Shown in pieces: positions 23,648-33,680 of a DNA stretch of 64,000 bases. This stretch comes from Solimonas aquatica (GTDB taxonomy: Bacteria; Pseudomonadota; Gammaproteobacteria; Nevskiales; Nevskiaceae). Below the pieces are notes generated by a model. That model was not told where the DNA came from. It saw nothing but the letters and a program-made list of their open reading frames with translations, and ran no database searches. The stretch lies in the NCBI RefSeq assembly GCF_900111015.1, contig NZ_FOFS01000005.1, positions 186,001 to 250,000 on the forward strand. Reading direction: 5' to 3'. Every line of letters begins with the position of its first letter. Within the stretch, counting starts at the first letter, position 1. The position numbers were made by a program, and so were the translations under genes.

Positions 23648-25126
23648 ATGACCGCTGAACTGCGCTTCCTCAATCCCGTGGATGCCGCCTACTTGCGCAT
23701 GGAATCACCGCGTACGCCGATGCACGTCGGCGGCCTGCTCACGTTTCGCCTGCCCGATGGCGCGCCGCGCGATTATCTGCGCCGCCTTTACGAACATCTG
23801 CGCGCCCAGCCGGTGACCGCGGCGCCGTTCAACCAGCGTCTGGCGCGTGGCGGTCTGCACAAGCTGGCGCCGGCCTGGGAGACCCTGGACGAGGTCGACA
23901 TCGACCACCACTTCCGGCATTCCGCGCTGCCCTTCCCCGGCGGGGAACGCGAGCTCGGTGTGCTGGTGGCGCGTCTGCATTCGCATCAGCTGGATCTGCG
24001 CCGCCCGCCCTGGGAGATCCATCTCATCGAAGGGCTGGAGCATCGCCGCTTCGCGCTGTACGTGAAACTGCATCACAGCACGCTGGACGGCCTGAGCGCG
24101 ATCAATCTGCTGCGCCGCTGGCTGAGCGAAGACGCCGGCGCGCTGCAGACCGCCTTGTGGAACCTGCCTGGCGCGCTGCCGGCGCGCGACGAGGGCGAGG
24201 ATGAGGCCGCGAGCCTGCTGCGCAGCAGCGCCGCGCAGCTGCGCGCGCAGTTCAAGGCCGGCGCACAGCTGGCCGCCAAGCTGGTGCAGATGAGCCGGCC
24301 GCGCGACAACCCGGAAGGCGGCATCCGGTCGGCGCTGGCCACGCCGCGCAGCATGCTCAATGTCCGCATCTCCGCACAGCGGCGTCTGGCCACGCAGCTG
24401 TTCGCGCTGCCGCAGATCAAGTCGCTGGCCGAGCGCGCGCACTGCACGGTCAACGATCTGGCCCTGGCCGTCTGTGCCGGCGCGGTGCGCCGCTATCTGC
24501 TGGAACTCGACGCGCTGCCGCCGGTGCCGCTGGTGGCCTCGGTGCCGGTGGGTCTGGCGCGGCCCGAGGCGCAAGCGGGCAAGGCCACGCGCGCCGGCTT
24601 CGTGGTGCCGCTGTCCACGCAGCAGAGCGATCCGCTGCAGCGTCTGGACGTGGTGCGTGCGGTGACGCAGCGCATGAAGGAGCAGCTGCACACGCTCTCC
24701 GGCGATGCCCTGCGCCAGTTCACGCTGCTGGGCCTGTCGCCCCTGCTGGTGGGCCAGATGACCGGCGTGCTCGCGCGTCTGCCGCCGGTGTTCAACTTCC
24801 AGGTGTCCAACGTGCTGCTGTCACGTGAGACGCTGTACCTGCACGGCGCGCCGCTGGACGCGCTGTATCCGGTGCCGCTGCTGTTCGACGGCTACGCGCT
24901 CAACATCACGGTGGTGGGTTATGCCGACCGTCTGGCCTTCGCCTTCACCGGTTGCCGTGATGCCCTGCCTTCATTGCAGAAACTGGCGGTGTACGCAGCC
25001 GACGCGCTGGGCGAGCTGGAGGCCGCGATCTGCGGTGAACCCTCGGCGCACGCCAACATCACACCGCTGCGGCGCAGCGCGCGACGCGGTGCGCGACGGG
25101 TGCTGGGCGAGGATACGGGCTTGTGA
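23648..25126 (+). CDS. wax-ester synthase / diacylglycerol acyltransferase (WS/DGAT)
   Basis: A 492-residue bifunctional acyl-CoA:alcohol / diacylglycerol acyltransferase family protein, which makes wax esters or triacylglycerol at the inner membrane for storage. The catalytic HHxxxDG motif is HHSTLDG (His142, His143, Asp147). Other family blocks are PRTPMHVGG near the N-terminus, NDLALAVCAGAVRRYL, and FNFQVSNVLLSRE corresponding to the conserved N-x-x-x-S-N-V motif. AAGGAG stands 7 bp before the ATG. It diverges from the DUF1302 gene with 138 bp between. Confidence 0.93.
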   Translation: MTAELRFLNPVDAAYLRMESPRTPMHVGGLLTFRLPDGAPRDYLRRLYEHLRAQPVTAAPFNQRLARGGLHKLAPAWETLDEVDIDHHFRHSALPFPGGERELGVLVARLHSHQLDLRRPPWEIHLIEGLEHRRFALYVKLHHSTLDGLSAINLLRRWLSEDAGALQTALWNLPGALPARDEGEDEAASLLRSSAAQLRAQFKAGAQLAAKLVQMSRPRDNPEGGIRSALATPRSMLNVRISAQRRLATQLFALPQIKSLAERAHCTVNDLALAVCAGAVRRYLLELDALPPVPLVASVPVGLARPEAQAGKATRAGFVVPLSTQQSDPLQRLDVVRAVTQRMKEQLHTLSGDALRQFTLLGLSPLLVGQMTGVLARLPPVFNFQVSNVLLSRETLYLHGAPLDALYPVPLLFDGYALNITVVGYADRLAFAFTGCRDALPSLQKLAVYAADALGELEAAICGEPSAHANITPLRRSARRGARRVLGEDTGL

Positions 25127-25130
25127 ACAA

Positions 25131-25164
25131 GGCAAGCCCCCTGCACGAAACCTTCGTGGCTTGC
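25131..25164 (+). terminator. possible hairpin terminator after WS/DGAT
   Basis: GCAAGCC (25132-25138) pairs with GGCTTGC (25158-25164), with an inner ACGAA/TTCGT stem. It starts 5 bp after the WS/DGAT stop. Only a short T-poor stretch (TACATTTCG) follows, so termination would be weak. It may instead belong to the HU leader. Confidence 0.35.
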
Positions 25165-25253
25165 TACATTTCGCGCGCTGATTTTTTAGCGAGAGCGATT
25201 GGCTCGAAACCCGCCGGAGGCGATTTCCGGCATTTGTTGCAGGGAGCAAGGTA

Positions 25254-25535
25254 GTGGCCGCAAGTTATGGTCGTAAGCATCTGATCGACGATCTCACCAA
25301 GGAACTGGATCTGAGCAAGGCTCAGGCCGCCCGTACGGTGAGCGCGGTTTTCGAAACGCTGGCGAAGAAGATCAAGAAGCACGGCAAGGTGCAGGTGCTG
25401 CCGTTTGGCACTTTCAATGTCGCCAAGCGTGCTGCGCGCAAGGGCGTGAATCCCAAGACCGGCACCGCCATCAAGATCAAGGCGTCCAAGTCGGTTCGCT
25501 TCAAGCCGTCCAAGAGCCTCAAGGATTCTCTGTAA
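25254..25535 (+). CDS. HU-family DNA-binding protein
   Basis: A 93-residue HU/IHF-superfamily nucleoid protein. The N-terminal helical half is RKHLIDDLTKELDLSKAQAARTV. GKVQVLPFGTFNVAKRAAR is the conserved beta-sheet core, followed by the DNA-binding arm GVNPKTGTAIKIKAS with the intercalating Pro. It starts with GTG, with AGGGAG upstream. It is closer to HU than to IHF, but it is slightly lysine-richer than standard HupB and may be a paralogue. A strong terminator follows 27 bp after the stop. Confidence 0.93.
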   Translation: MAASYGRKHLIDDLTKELDLSKAQAARTVSAVFETLAKKIKKHGKVQVLPFGTFNVAKRAARKGVNPKTGTAIKIKASKSVRFKPSKSLKDSL

Positions 25536-25561
25536 TCCTCGGAAGACTGTGCCGGCAAATG

Positions 25562-25592
25562 AAAAAGCCCGCCTTTCGGCGGGCTTTTTTTT
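25562..25592. terminator. bidirectional intrinsic terminator between HU and Asr-like genes
   Basis: AAAAAGCCCGCC, a TTTC loop and GGCGGGCTTTTTTTT give a perfect G+C stem with an A-run on the left and a T-run on the right. It can stop transcription from both sides, serving the plus-strand HU gene and the convergent minus-strand Asr-like gene. Confidence 0.95.
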
Positions 25593-25603
25593 AACGGCCG
25601 GGC

Positions 25604-25795
25604 TTACTGTGCCGGTGCGGCGGCGGGCTTGGCGGCCTTCTTGGCAGCCTTCTTGGCGTGATGCTTGTGGGCCTTGGCGTGCGTGCTGGCCTTGGCCGGC
25701 GCATCGGCCGGGGCGGCCGGGGCGGCGTCAGCGGCATAGGCCTGCGCGCCCAGCAGCATCAGGGTGGCGGCGGCGGCGAGCGTGAGCTTTTTCAT
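25604..25795 (-). CDS. Asr-like small periplasmic Ala/Lys/His-rich protein
   Basis: A 63-residue precursor with a clear signal peptide (MKKLTLAAAATLMLLGAQAYA, cleavage after AYA). The mature tail is almost only Ala, Lys, His and Pro (HAKAHKHHAKKAAKKAAK). This composition matches the acid-shock protein Asr of enterobacteria, a periplasmic intrinsically disordered proton-buffering protein or chaperone. True homology versus convergent composition cannot be decided. TGGAG stands 6 bp before the ATG at 25795; the ATG at 25801 is too close to it. Confidence 0.6.
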   Translation of the reverse strand: MKKLTLAAAATLMLLGAQAYAADAAPAAPADAPAKASTHAKAHKHHAKKAAKKAAKPAAAPAQ

Positions 25796-25919
25796 GTGCA
25801 TCTCCAGTATTGTGAGTCGTCAACCCGAGTCGGGTGCCGCAGCAGATTACCGCCGTAAGTTTTCAGACAGCTTATCGAAACATCCGGCCGGCCCGTTCCG
25901 GCCCGGACGGGGAACGCAA

Positions 25920-26588
25920 ATGAATGTCAGTGAAGCCGTGGCCAGCCGCCGTTCGGTGCGGGCCTTTCTCGACCGTCCCGTGGATGGCGTCCTGCTGCGC
26001 CGCCTGCTGGAGCAGGCCGCGCGTGCGCCCTCCGGCGGCAATCTGCAGCCCTGGCATCTGCACGCGGTGGGCGGCGAGGAGATGCTGCGCCTCAAGGCCA
26101 TCATGCGCGAACGCCTGGCCGGCGGCGCGCAGGAGACGCCGGAATATTTCGTCTATCCGCAGCAGCTGGGCGAGCCTTACCGGCGCTATCGCTATGAGCT
26201 GGGCGAGGCCCTGTATGCCGAGCTGGGCATCGCCCGCGAGGACCGGGCCGGGCGCCTGAAGCAGTTCGCGCGCAACTTCCAGTTCTTCGATGCGCCGCTG
26301 GCGGTGTTCTGCAGCGTGGACCGGCAGATGGGTCCGCCGCAGTGGTCGGATCTGGGCATGTACCTGCAGACCCTGATGCTGCTGCTGCGCGAGGCGGGCC
26401 TGGACAGCTGTCCGCAGGAATGCTGGTCGGCCTATCCGAAAACCATCGCGGAATTCCTGCAACTGCCCGCCGAGCGCATGCTCTTCTGCGCCGTGGCCAT
26501 CGGTTACGCCGACGAGCAGGCGCCGGTGAACCGGCTGCGCAGCGCGCGCGCGCCGCTGGCGGACTTCGCGGAGTTCCGCGGCATCTGA
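25920..26588 (+). CDS. nitroreductase-family FMN protein
   Basis: A 222-residue nitroreductase. The N-terminal EAVASRRSVRAFLDRPVD and RAPSGGNLQPWHLHAV are the FMN-binding signature of the family. DLGMYLQTLMLLLREAGLDSCPQECW is the conserved central helix region, with the family motif spelled P-Q-E-C here. Such enzymes reduce nitroaromatics, quinones or enoates with NAD(P)H. It is monocistronic, with a hairpin terminator 75 bp downstream. Confidence 0.9.
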   Translation: MNVSEAVASRRSVRAFLDRPVDGVLLRRLLEQAARAPSGGNLQPWHLHAVGGEEMLRLKAIMRERLAGGAQETPEYFVYPQQLGEPYRRYRYELGEALYAELGIAREDRAGRLKQFARNFQFFDAPLAVFCSVDRQMGPPQWSDLGMYLQTLMLLLREAGLDSCPQECWSAYPKTIAEFLQLPAERMLFCAVAIGYADEQAPVNRLRSARAPLADFAEFRGI

Positions 26589-26663
26589 CCGGCCGAGGCC
26601 AAGGCGCAGTTTTGCCCTGCGGCCTCTGGCTTCGAAACGGCGCGGCTTTTCTAACAGCTTGCC

Positions 26664-26689
26664 GAAAAACGCCATCCATGGCGTTTTTC
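26664..26689. terminator. intrinsic terminator after nitroreductase
   Basis: GAAAAACGCCAT and ATGGCGTTTTTC form a perfect 12-bp inverted repeat (effective loop about 4-6 nt) ending in five T. The A/T-run symmetry makes it potentially bidirectional, though no gene approaches from the other side. Confidence 0.75.
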
Positions 26690-26731
26690 AGGTCACTACG
26701 CAAAAGCGTGGTTTCCCTGCGCTCCCGGCAA

Positions 26732-26762
26732 GAAGCCGGCTACAAATTTTGGAGCCGGCTTC
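26732..26762. promoter_or_regulatory. inverted repeat upstream of the sigma-54 promoter (candidate activator site)
   Basis: GAAGCCGGCT (26732-26741) is repeated as its exact complement AGCCGGCTTC (26753-26762), with an 11-bp AT-rich spacer. The centre lies about 90 bp upstream of the -24 element, a normal distance for an NtrC-type enhancer. The operon it precedes encodes such an activator. A plain RNA hairpin is the alternative. Confidence 0.5.
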
Positions 26763-26837
26763 GCTTTGCGGAGGCTGCGACGCGCTGATTCAGGCCGCAT
26801 GCGCCGATAACTCCCTGTTTTGTCTGGAGGGTGCCCG

Positions 26838-26852
26838 TGGCACCGTCCTTGC
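26838..26852 (+). promoter_or_regulatory. sigma-54 (-24/-12) promoter
   Basis: TGGCACCGTCCTTGC matches the RpoN consensus TGGCAC-N5-TTGC completely. The GG and GC dinucleotides are separated by 10 bp as required. Only the less conserved G after TGGCAC and the W after TTGC differ. Transcription would begin near 26864, giving a short leader before the ATG at 26886. Confidence 0.8.
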
Positions 26853-26885
26853 CCCTGTGCAGGCAGTCCTTCACGGAGCCTGCGC

Positions 26886-27641
26886 ATGGCCGATTCCACC
26901 CGACTTGAACCCAGCACGCTCTGGCGCCACGCCCGCGCGCAGGAACGCTGGAGCGTGATCTGCGATTTCGACGGCACCATCGCCACCATCGATGTCACGG
27001 ATGAGCTGCTGGCGCGTTTCGCCGCGCCCGAGTGGCGCGCGCTGGAGCAGCAGTGGCAGGACGGCGCGATCAGCGCCCGCGACTGCATGGCGGCGCAAGT
27101 GCGGCTGCTGCGCGCCGCGCGTGCCGATCTCTATGCGCAGCTCACGCGCGTGCATCTGGACCCCGGCTTTGCCGGGTTCGTCGCCGAGTGTCATTCGCGC
27201 GCGCTGCCGCTGAGCATCGTCAGCGACGGTCTGGACCTGGCCATCCGCCGCGTGCTCGCGCATCACCGCCTGCCCCGGCTGCCGATTTACGCCAACCGCC
27301 TGCTGGCCACCGACCGCGAGCACTACCGTCTGGAGTTTCCGCATGCGCGCCCCGGCTGCAGCGCCGGCAGCGGCGTGTGCAAATGCGCGGTGGCGCAGGC
27401 ACAGGGCGCCAATCGCGTGCTGCTGATCGGCGACGGCCGTTCGGATTTCTGCCTGGCGGCACGCGCCGATTTCGTGTTCGCCAAGGGCAGGCTCGCCGAG
27501 CACTGCGAGCAGCGGCAGATCCCGCACCGCCGTTTCCTGCAGTTCTCGCAGCTGCATTACCTGCTCAGCGAGCTGCTCGATCACCCCCATCACCACCGCC
27601 GCGCCGCCAAGGCGCAGCCCCTGTACTACCGGAGCCTTTGA
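26886..27641 (+). CDS. HAD-IB phosphatase (MtnX/SerB-like)
   Basis: A 251-residue HAD-superfamily phosphatase of subclass IB. Motif I is CDFDGTIATID with nucleophile Asp27 and general acid Asp29. Motif II lies around LSIVSDGLD, and the Mg-binding motif is LIGDGRSDFC. It resembles MtnX and phosphoserine phosphatase. A CSAGSGVCKC cysteine cluster precedes the last motif. It probably dephosphorylates a small metabolite, and pairing with an aminotransferase recalls SerC/SerB logic, but the substrate is unknown. GGAG precedes the ATG. First gene of the sigma-54 operon; the next gene starts 3 bp after its stop. Confidence 0.85.
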   Translation: MADSTRLEPSTLWRHARAQERWSVICDFDGTIATIDVTDELLARFAAPEWRALEQQWQDGAISARDCMAAQVRLLRAARADLYAQLTRVHLDPGFAGFVAECHSRALPLSIVSDGLDLAIRRVLAHHRLPRLPIYANRLLATDREHYRLEFPHARPGCSAGSGVCKCAVAQAQGANRVLLIGDGRSDFCLAARADFVFAKGRLAEHCEQRQIPHRRFLQFSQLHYLLSELLDHPHHHRRAAKAQPLYYRSL

Positions 27642-27644
27642 GTC

Positions 27645-29012
27645 ATGGATGAACAAGCCCTGCTGCAGGACGAGGCGCAGTACTGCTCCTTCGGCGACAC
27701 CGTGCATTACCTGGATGAGCTGAAGATTTTCACGCGCTGCGAAGGCTCGTATCTGTACGATGCCCGGGAGCGGCCGTATCTGGATCTGCAGATGTGGTAT
27801 TCGGCGGTGAACTTCGGCTACGCCAATGAACGCCTGAACCAGGCGCTGAAGCGGCAGATCGACACCCTGCCGCAGCTGGCCTCGCAGTATCTGCACCGCG
27901 ACAAGATCGAGCTGGCCACGCGCATCGCCCAGCACGCCGAACAGGCCTGGCAGCGCCAGGGCCGCGTGCACTTCAACGTGGGCGGCTCGCAGTCGGTGGA
28001 GGACTCGCTGAAGCTGGTGCGCAATGCCAGCGGCGGCAAGAGCCTGATGTTCGCCTTCGAAGGCGGTTATCACGGCCGCACCCTGGGCGCCTCGGCCATC
28101 ACCTCTTCGTATCGCTATCGCCGCCGCTACGGACACTTCGGCGAGCGCGCGCAGTTCATTCCCTTCCCGTACCACTTCCGCGGCCCCAAGGGCATGAGCA
28201 AGGAGGAATACGGACATCAGTGCGTGCAGCAGTTCGCGCGCCTGTTCGAGACTGAGTACAACGGCGTCTGGGACCCCAAGGTCAGACAAGCCGAGTACGC
28301 GGCCTTCTACGTCGAGCCGATCCAGGGCACCGGCGGCTATGTGATTCCACCGCCCAACTTCTTCCGCGAGCTGAAGCAGGTGCTCGACCAGCACGGCATC
28401 CTGCTGGTGGTGGATGAGATCCAGATGGGCTTCTACCGCACCGGCAAGCTGTGGTCGATCGAACACTTCGGCGTGACGCCCGATGTGCTGGTGTTCGGCA
28501 AGGCCCTGACCAATGGCCTCAATCCCCTGGCCGGCATCTGGGCGCGCGAGGAGCTGATCAATCCGGCCGTGTTTCCGCCCGGCTCCACGCATTCCACCTT
28601 CGCCTCCAATCCGCTGGGCACCGCCGTAGGCCTGGAGACCATGAAGATGCTGGCGGAAACCGACTACGAAAACATGGTGATGGGCAAGGGCGAATACTTC
28701 CTCGCCGGGCTCAAGGAACTGCAGAAGCGCTTTCGCATCATCGGCGATGTCGACGGCCTGGGCCTGGCGCTGCGCGCGGAAATCTGCCAGGCCGACGGCT
28801 TCACGCCGGACAAGGCGATGGTGGACCGCCTGGTCGCCGAGTGCATGAAAGCTGATCTGAAGGTGGCTGGGCAAGACTACGGGCTGGTTCTGGACATCGG
28901 CGGCTACTACAAAAACGTGATCACCTTCGCGCCTTCGCTGCACATCAGCTACGCGGAAATCGATCTGGCCCTGGAACTGCTGGGTCAGGCCCTGCATCGC
29001 GTCACACACTAA
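27645..29012 (+). CDS. class III PLP-dependent aminotransferase
   Basis: A 455-residue fold-type I, class III aminotransferase. VVDEIQMGF holds the Asp that binds the PLP ring nitrogen, and VFGKALTNG holds the Schiff-base Lys286. GGSQSVEDSLKL and GGYHGRTLGASAITSSY are phosphate and ring-contact blocks. Relatives act on omega-amino groups (ornithine, GABA, diamines, taurine); specificity is not readable. It sits 3 bp behind the phosphatase gene and 14 bp before the esterase gene, so the three are one transcript. Confidence 0.92.
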   Translation: MDEQALLQDEAQYCSFGDTVHYLDELKIFTRCEGSYLYDARERPYLDLQMWYSAVNFGYANERLNQALKRQIDTLPQLASQYLHRDKIELATRIAQHAEQAWQRQGRVHFNVGGSQSVEDSLKLVRNASGGKSLMFAFEGGYHGRTLGASAITSSYRYRRRYGHFGERAQFIPFPYHFRGPKGMSKEEYGHQCVQQFARLFETEYNGVWDPKVRQAEYAAFYVEPIQGTGGYVIPPPNFFRELKQVLDQHGILLVVDEIQMGFYRTGKLWSIEHFGVTPDVLVFGKALTNGLNPLAGIWAREELINPAVFPPGSTHSTFASNPLGTAVGLETMKMLAETDYENMVMGKGEYFLAGLKELQKRFRIIGDVDGLGLALRAEICQADGFTPDKAMVDRLVAECMKADLKVAGQDYGLVLDIGGYYKNVITFAPSLHISYAEIDLALELLGQALHRVTH

Positions 29013-29026
29013 AAAGGCCAGGCGCC

Positions 29027-29890
29027 ATGATCCGCAACAGCGAGTACCAGCTCCCGGGCGGCCCTGATGCGGTGCTGCTGGTTCATGGCCTCACCGGCAC
29101 GCCGACGGAAATGCGGCCGCTGGCCAAGGGTCTGCACCGCGCCGGCTACACGGTGCGCGCGGTGCAGCTGGCCGGACACTGCGGCAACGAGGACGACCTG
29201 ATCGCCACCGGCTGGCGCGACTGGTACGCCAGCGTCGATGCCGCCGCCAGCGAGCTGCTGCGCACGCATGCGCGGCTGTTCGTCGGCGGCTTGTCGATGG
29301 GCGCGCTGCTGGCGCTCAGGCTCGCCGCCGAGCGCCCGCAGGACATCGCCGGCGTGGCGGCTTATGGCGCGACCTTCCGCTACGACGGCTGGGCGATTCC
29401 GCCGGTGGCGCGGCTGTCCTTCCTGCTGCCGCTGCTCACCGTGCTGGGCATCGGCCGCAGGCGGCGCTTCGTGGAGCAGCCGCCCTATGGCCTGAAGAAC
29501 GAGCGCATCCGCGCGCGCATCGCCGCCGCGATGCTGGGCGGTGACAGCGCCGCCGCCGGCCTGCCCGGCAATCCCTGGCCGGCGCTGGCACAGATGTATC
29601 AGCTGTCCCGTACCGTGCGGCGCCAGCTGCCGCAGGTGCGCAGTCCCTGTCTGGTGATGCACGCGGCGCAGGACGATGTCGCCAGTCTCGACAATGCGCT
29701 GCTGGTCTGCCGCCGCGTCAGCGGACCGCAGACCCTGAGCCTGCTGCAGAACAGCTATCACCTGATCACGCTCGACGGCGAGCGCGAACAGGTGGTGCAG
29801 CGCTCGGTGGAGTTCTTCTCGCGCGTCGGCATCGCTGCCGGCGCCGCGACCCCTGCCTCCTTCACGGTGGCTGCCGTGGCGAGCGCCTGA
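29027..29890 (+). CDS. alpha/beta-hydrolase, carboxylesterase-like
   Basis: A 287-residue serine hydrolase. LLVHGLTGTPTEM forms the oxyanion-hole strand, GGLSMGA is the nucleophile elbow with the catalytic Ser, and NSYHLITLDGE carries the catalytic His. The length and motif H-G-(L/F)-(T/S)-G-(T/S)-P match the Est30/monoacylglycerol-lipase-type carboxylesterases. No signal peptide is seen, so it acts in the cytoplasm. Its place between the aminotransferase and the sensor kinase suggests it handles an ester or thioester in the same pathway, or releases the inducer. Confidence 0.85.
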   Translation: MIRNSEYQLPGGPDAVLLVHGLTGTPTEMRPLAKGLHRAGYTVRAVQLAGHCGNEDDLIATGWRDWYASVDAAASELLRTHARLFVGGLSMGALLALRLAAERPQDIAGVAAYGATFRYDGWAIPPVARLSFLLPLLTVLGIGRRRRFVEQPPYGLKNERIRARIAAAMLGGDSAAAGLPGNPWPALAQMYQLSRTVRRQLPQVRSPCLVMHAAQDDVASLDNALLVCRRVSGPQTLSLLQNSYHLITLDGEREQVVQRSVEFFSRVGIAAGAATPASFTVAAVASA

Positions 29891-29901
29891 GCACGCCCGG
29901 C

Positions 29902-31688
29902 ATGGCCTCACCCAGCCTGCCTGCCAGCGCCGAGGCCCTGAGCGCGCCGCCGGCGGGCGGGCGCTGGCCGCTGCGTCTGCGCAGCTCGCTGCAGGGCCGT
30001 CTGGTGCTGGCCTATATCCTGGTGGGTCTGCTGCCGATGCTGTTCGCCGCCGAGCTGGCGAGCCGCGTGGTGACGCGCGCCTTCGAAGACAATCTGCGCG
30101 TCTGGCTGCGCGAGACCGCGACCTACTTCGTGTCCTCGATGATCGATGCCCAGCACGAGGCCTCCGAGGTCAGCGCGGTGCTCACGCAGGACCCCGGGCT
30201 GGTCGGCGAATTCAGGTCCGGCACGCAGGGCCTGTCGCCGCTGATCCGCATGATCCTGCGCGCCGAGGGCTTTGATCTGCTGCAGATTCTCGACGAGCAT
30301 GGCGAGGTGGTGTACAGCTCCGAGCCGGTGCGCGAGCAGCAGCCGGTGCGCCTGGGCCGCGACGTGGTGTTCACGCAGGTCCGCACCGCGCAGGACAAGC
30401 GCCTGATGATTTCCGCGCGCAGCAGCTTCGAACATCAGAACCGCCGCTACCAGCTGGTGCTCGGCACCTGGCTGGACTCCGACTTCTTCAGCCACATCAG
30501 CGACATCACCTCCTTCGACTTCCGCCTGTTCGAACCCAGCGGCGCGGACGGCGGCTTCCGCCGCATCTTCCAGTCCAGCCAGAGCGCCTCCAGCGAGCTG
30601 CGGCTCAATCCCGCCGTGGTGGCGGCGCTGCGCGAGCAGGCCAGCGAATACTTCGCGCGCGACGTCGACCACAGCACCTACACCGGCCTGTATCTGCCGC
30701 TGCGTGACGACGCCGGCCGCCTGCAGGGTGTGGTGTTCTGCGGTCTGCGCAGCAGCATGACGGCGACGCGCTGGGTGACGCGCACCAGCGTGTTCCTGTT
30801 CATCTTCCTCACCGGCACGCTGCTGTCGGTGGCCATCGGCTACGCGGTCTCGCGCTGGCTGACGCGGCCGCTGCGCTCGCTGGCCAACAGCGTGCGCGCC
30901 ATCACCGCCGGCGATTACAGCAGCCGCGTCGCGGTGCAGGGTCATGATGAGGTCGCCGAGCTGGCCGACTCCTTCAATGCCATGGCCTCGCGCCTGGAGC
31001 AGCTCAAGCATCTGGAGATGCAGCTGCGTCAGCAGGACCGGCTTTCGGCGCTGGGCGAGGCCGCCGCCGGCATCGCCCACGAGGTGCGCAATCCCCTGGG
31101 CGTGATCTGCACCTCCGCCGAACTGATCCGCAACCGCTACGCGCTCAACGAACGCGATCTGAAGCTGATCGACAATGTGATCAGCGAGGTGCGGCGCATC
31201 GACCGTCTGATCGGCGATTTTCTTTCCTACGCCAGATCGCAGCCGATCCGGCTCACCGCGCTGTCGCCCTCGGCGCTGCTGGCGCAGGTGACGCAGGTCT
31301 GCGCACCGGAGCTGGCGCGACGGCGGATCGAGCTGCAGATCGACGATCACGCGCAGGCGCTGCGCGTGGAAGGCGATCCGGACGCGCTGCATCAGGCGGT
31401 GCTCAACATCATTCTCAACGCCTGCGAGGCGATGCCCGGCGGCGGGCAGCTGCAGATCGCACTGTCGCCCCGGGCCGGACAGCTGCAGCTGCAGTTCCGC
31501 GACAGCGGCGGCGGCATCGCCCCGGCGCTGATCGAACGCATCTTCGAGCCCTTCGTCACCAGCAAGCCCAATGGCACCGGCCTGGGGCTGGCCAAGACGC
31601 GCAGTATCGTCGAAGCGCATGGCGGGCAGATCCGCTGCCGCAACGTCAGCGGCGGCACCGTGTTCGAAATCAGCCTGCCGGTGCTGGC

Positions 31689-31692
<4 letters not shown>
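29902..31692 (+). CDS. membrane sensor histidine kinase (NtrB/NtrY-like, HAMP)
   Basis: A 596-residue sensor kinase. TM1 is near residues 34-54 and TM2 near 295-315, enclosing a ~240-residue periplasmic domain of uncertain type. A HAMP linker follows (TRPLRSLANSVRAITAGD). The HisKA motif GIAHEVRNPLG has His393. The ATP domain shows N-box LNIILNACEAM, G1 DSGGGIAP and G2 GTGLGLAKT. The H-E-V-R-N-P-L-G box is typical of kinases that drive NtrC-type regulators, and its stop overlaps the start of exactly such a regulator (ATGA). Confidence 0.93.
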
Positions 31693-33071
<1,379 letters not shown>

Positions 33072-33085
33072 GCGCCGCCGGCCTT

Positions 33086-33556
33086 TTAGCCGCGCGCCTG
33101 CTTCTTGCGCCGCACGTACAGCGTCTTGTGCACGCGCGCCACCAGCTCGTCCTGCGCGTCGCGGATTTCCACCACGCGCTCCGGCTCGTACTTGGCGCCG
33201 TCGGCGGTCTGCGCGCGGATCTGCACCAGCTGCGCCTCGTCCCATTCGAACACCGCGCGCACCGTGCCGCGCCCCGGGCGCAGGAAGTCGATGCGCGCGG
33301 CCTTGTCCCAGATCAGATAGTCGCCGCCCAGCAGCGCCACCAGCTGCAGCACATAGAAGGGATCGCACATCGCATACAGGCTGCCGCCGAAATGCGTGCC
33401 GAAGGCATTGCGGTTGAGCCGGTGCTGACGCATCTGCACCACCACGCGACGAAAGTCCGGCGAGACTTCGGCCACGCGGATGCCACTGCCCCAGTACGGC
33501 GGATACCAGCTCATCGCCAGCCGGAACACGGCGGGCCTGGTGAAAAACGCGGACAT
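33086..33556 (-). CDS. DUF4442 hotdog-fold thioesterase-like protein
   Basis: A 156-residue hotdog protein of the DUF4442 group, related to PaaI/YbgC acyl-CoA thioesterases. FGTHFGGSLYAMCDPFY in the middle is the hotdog helix motif, with Asp as the likely catalytic or binding carboxylate. The opening NWYPPYWG-type block (here MSWYPPYWGSGI) is characteristic. The start at 33556 is chosen because residues before it are low-complexity Arg-rich. It converges with the response regulator gene (14 bp apart). Confidence 0.82.
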   Translation of the reverse strand: MSAFFTRPAVFRLAMSWYPPYWGSGIRVAEVSPDFRRVVVQMRQHRLNRNAFGTHFGGSLYAMCDPFYVLQLVALLGGDYLIWDKAARIDFLRPGRGTVRAVFEWDEAQLVQIRAQTADGAKYEPERVVEIRDAQDELVARVHKTLYVRRKKQARG

Positions 33557-33680
33557 GACAGAACCCCGATCAAATTTGTCCTCGCACTGTGCATGCCGCC
33601 GGCGGCGGCCACCATGGCCCGATCGCCGCCGCGCTTGCTTCACCGGGGCAACTGGGCTGCAATAGCGCGCCCTTCACGCC

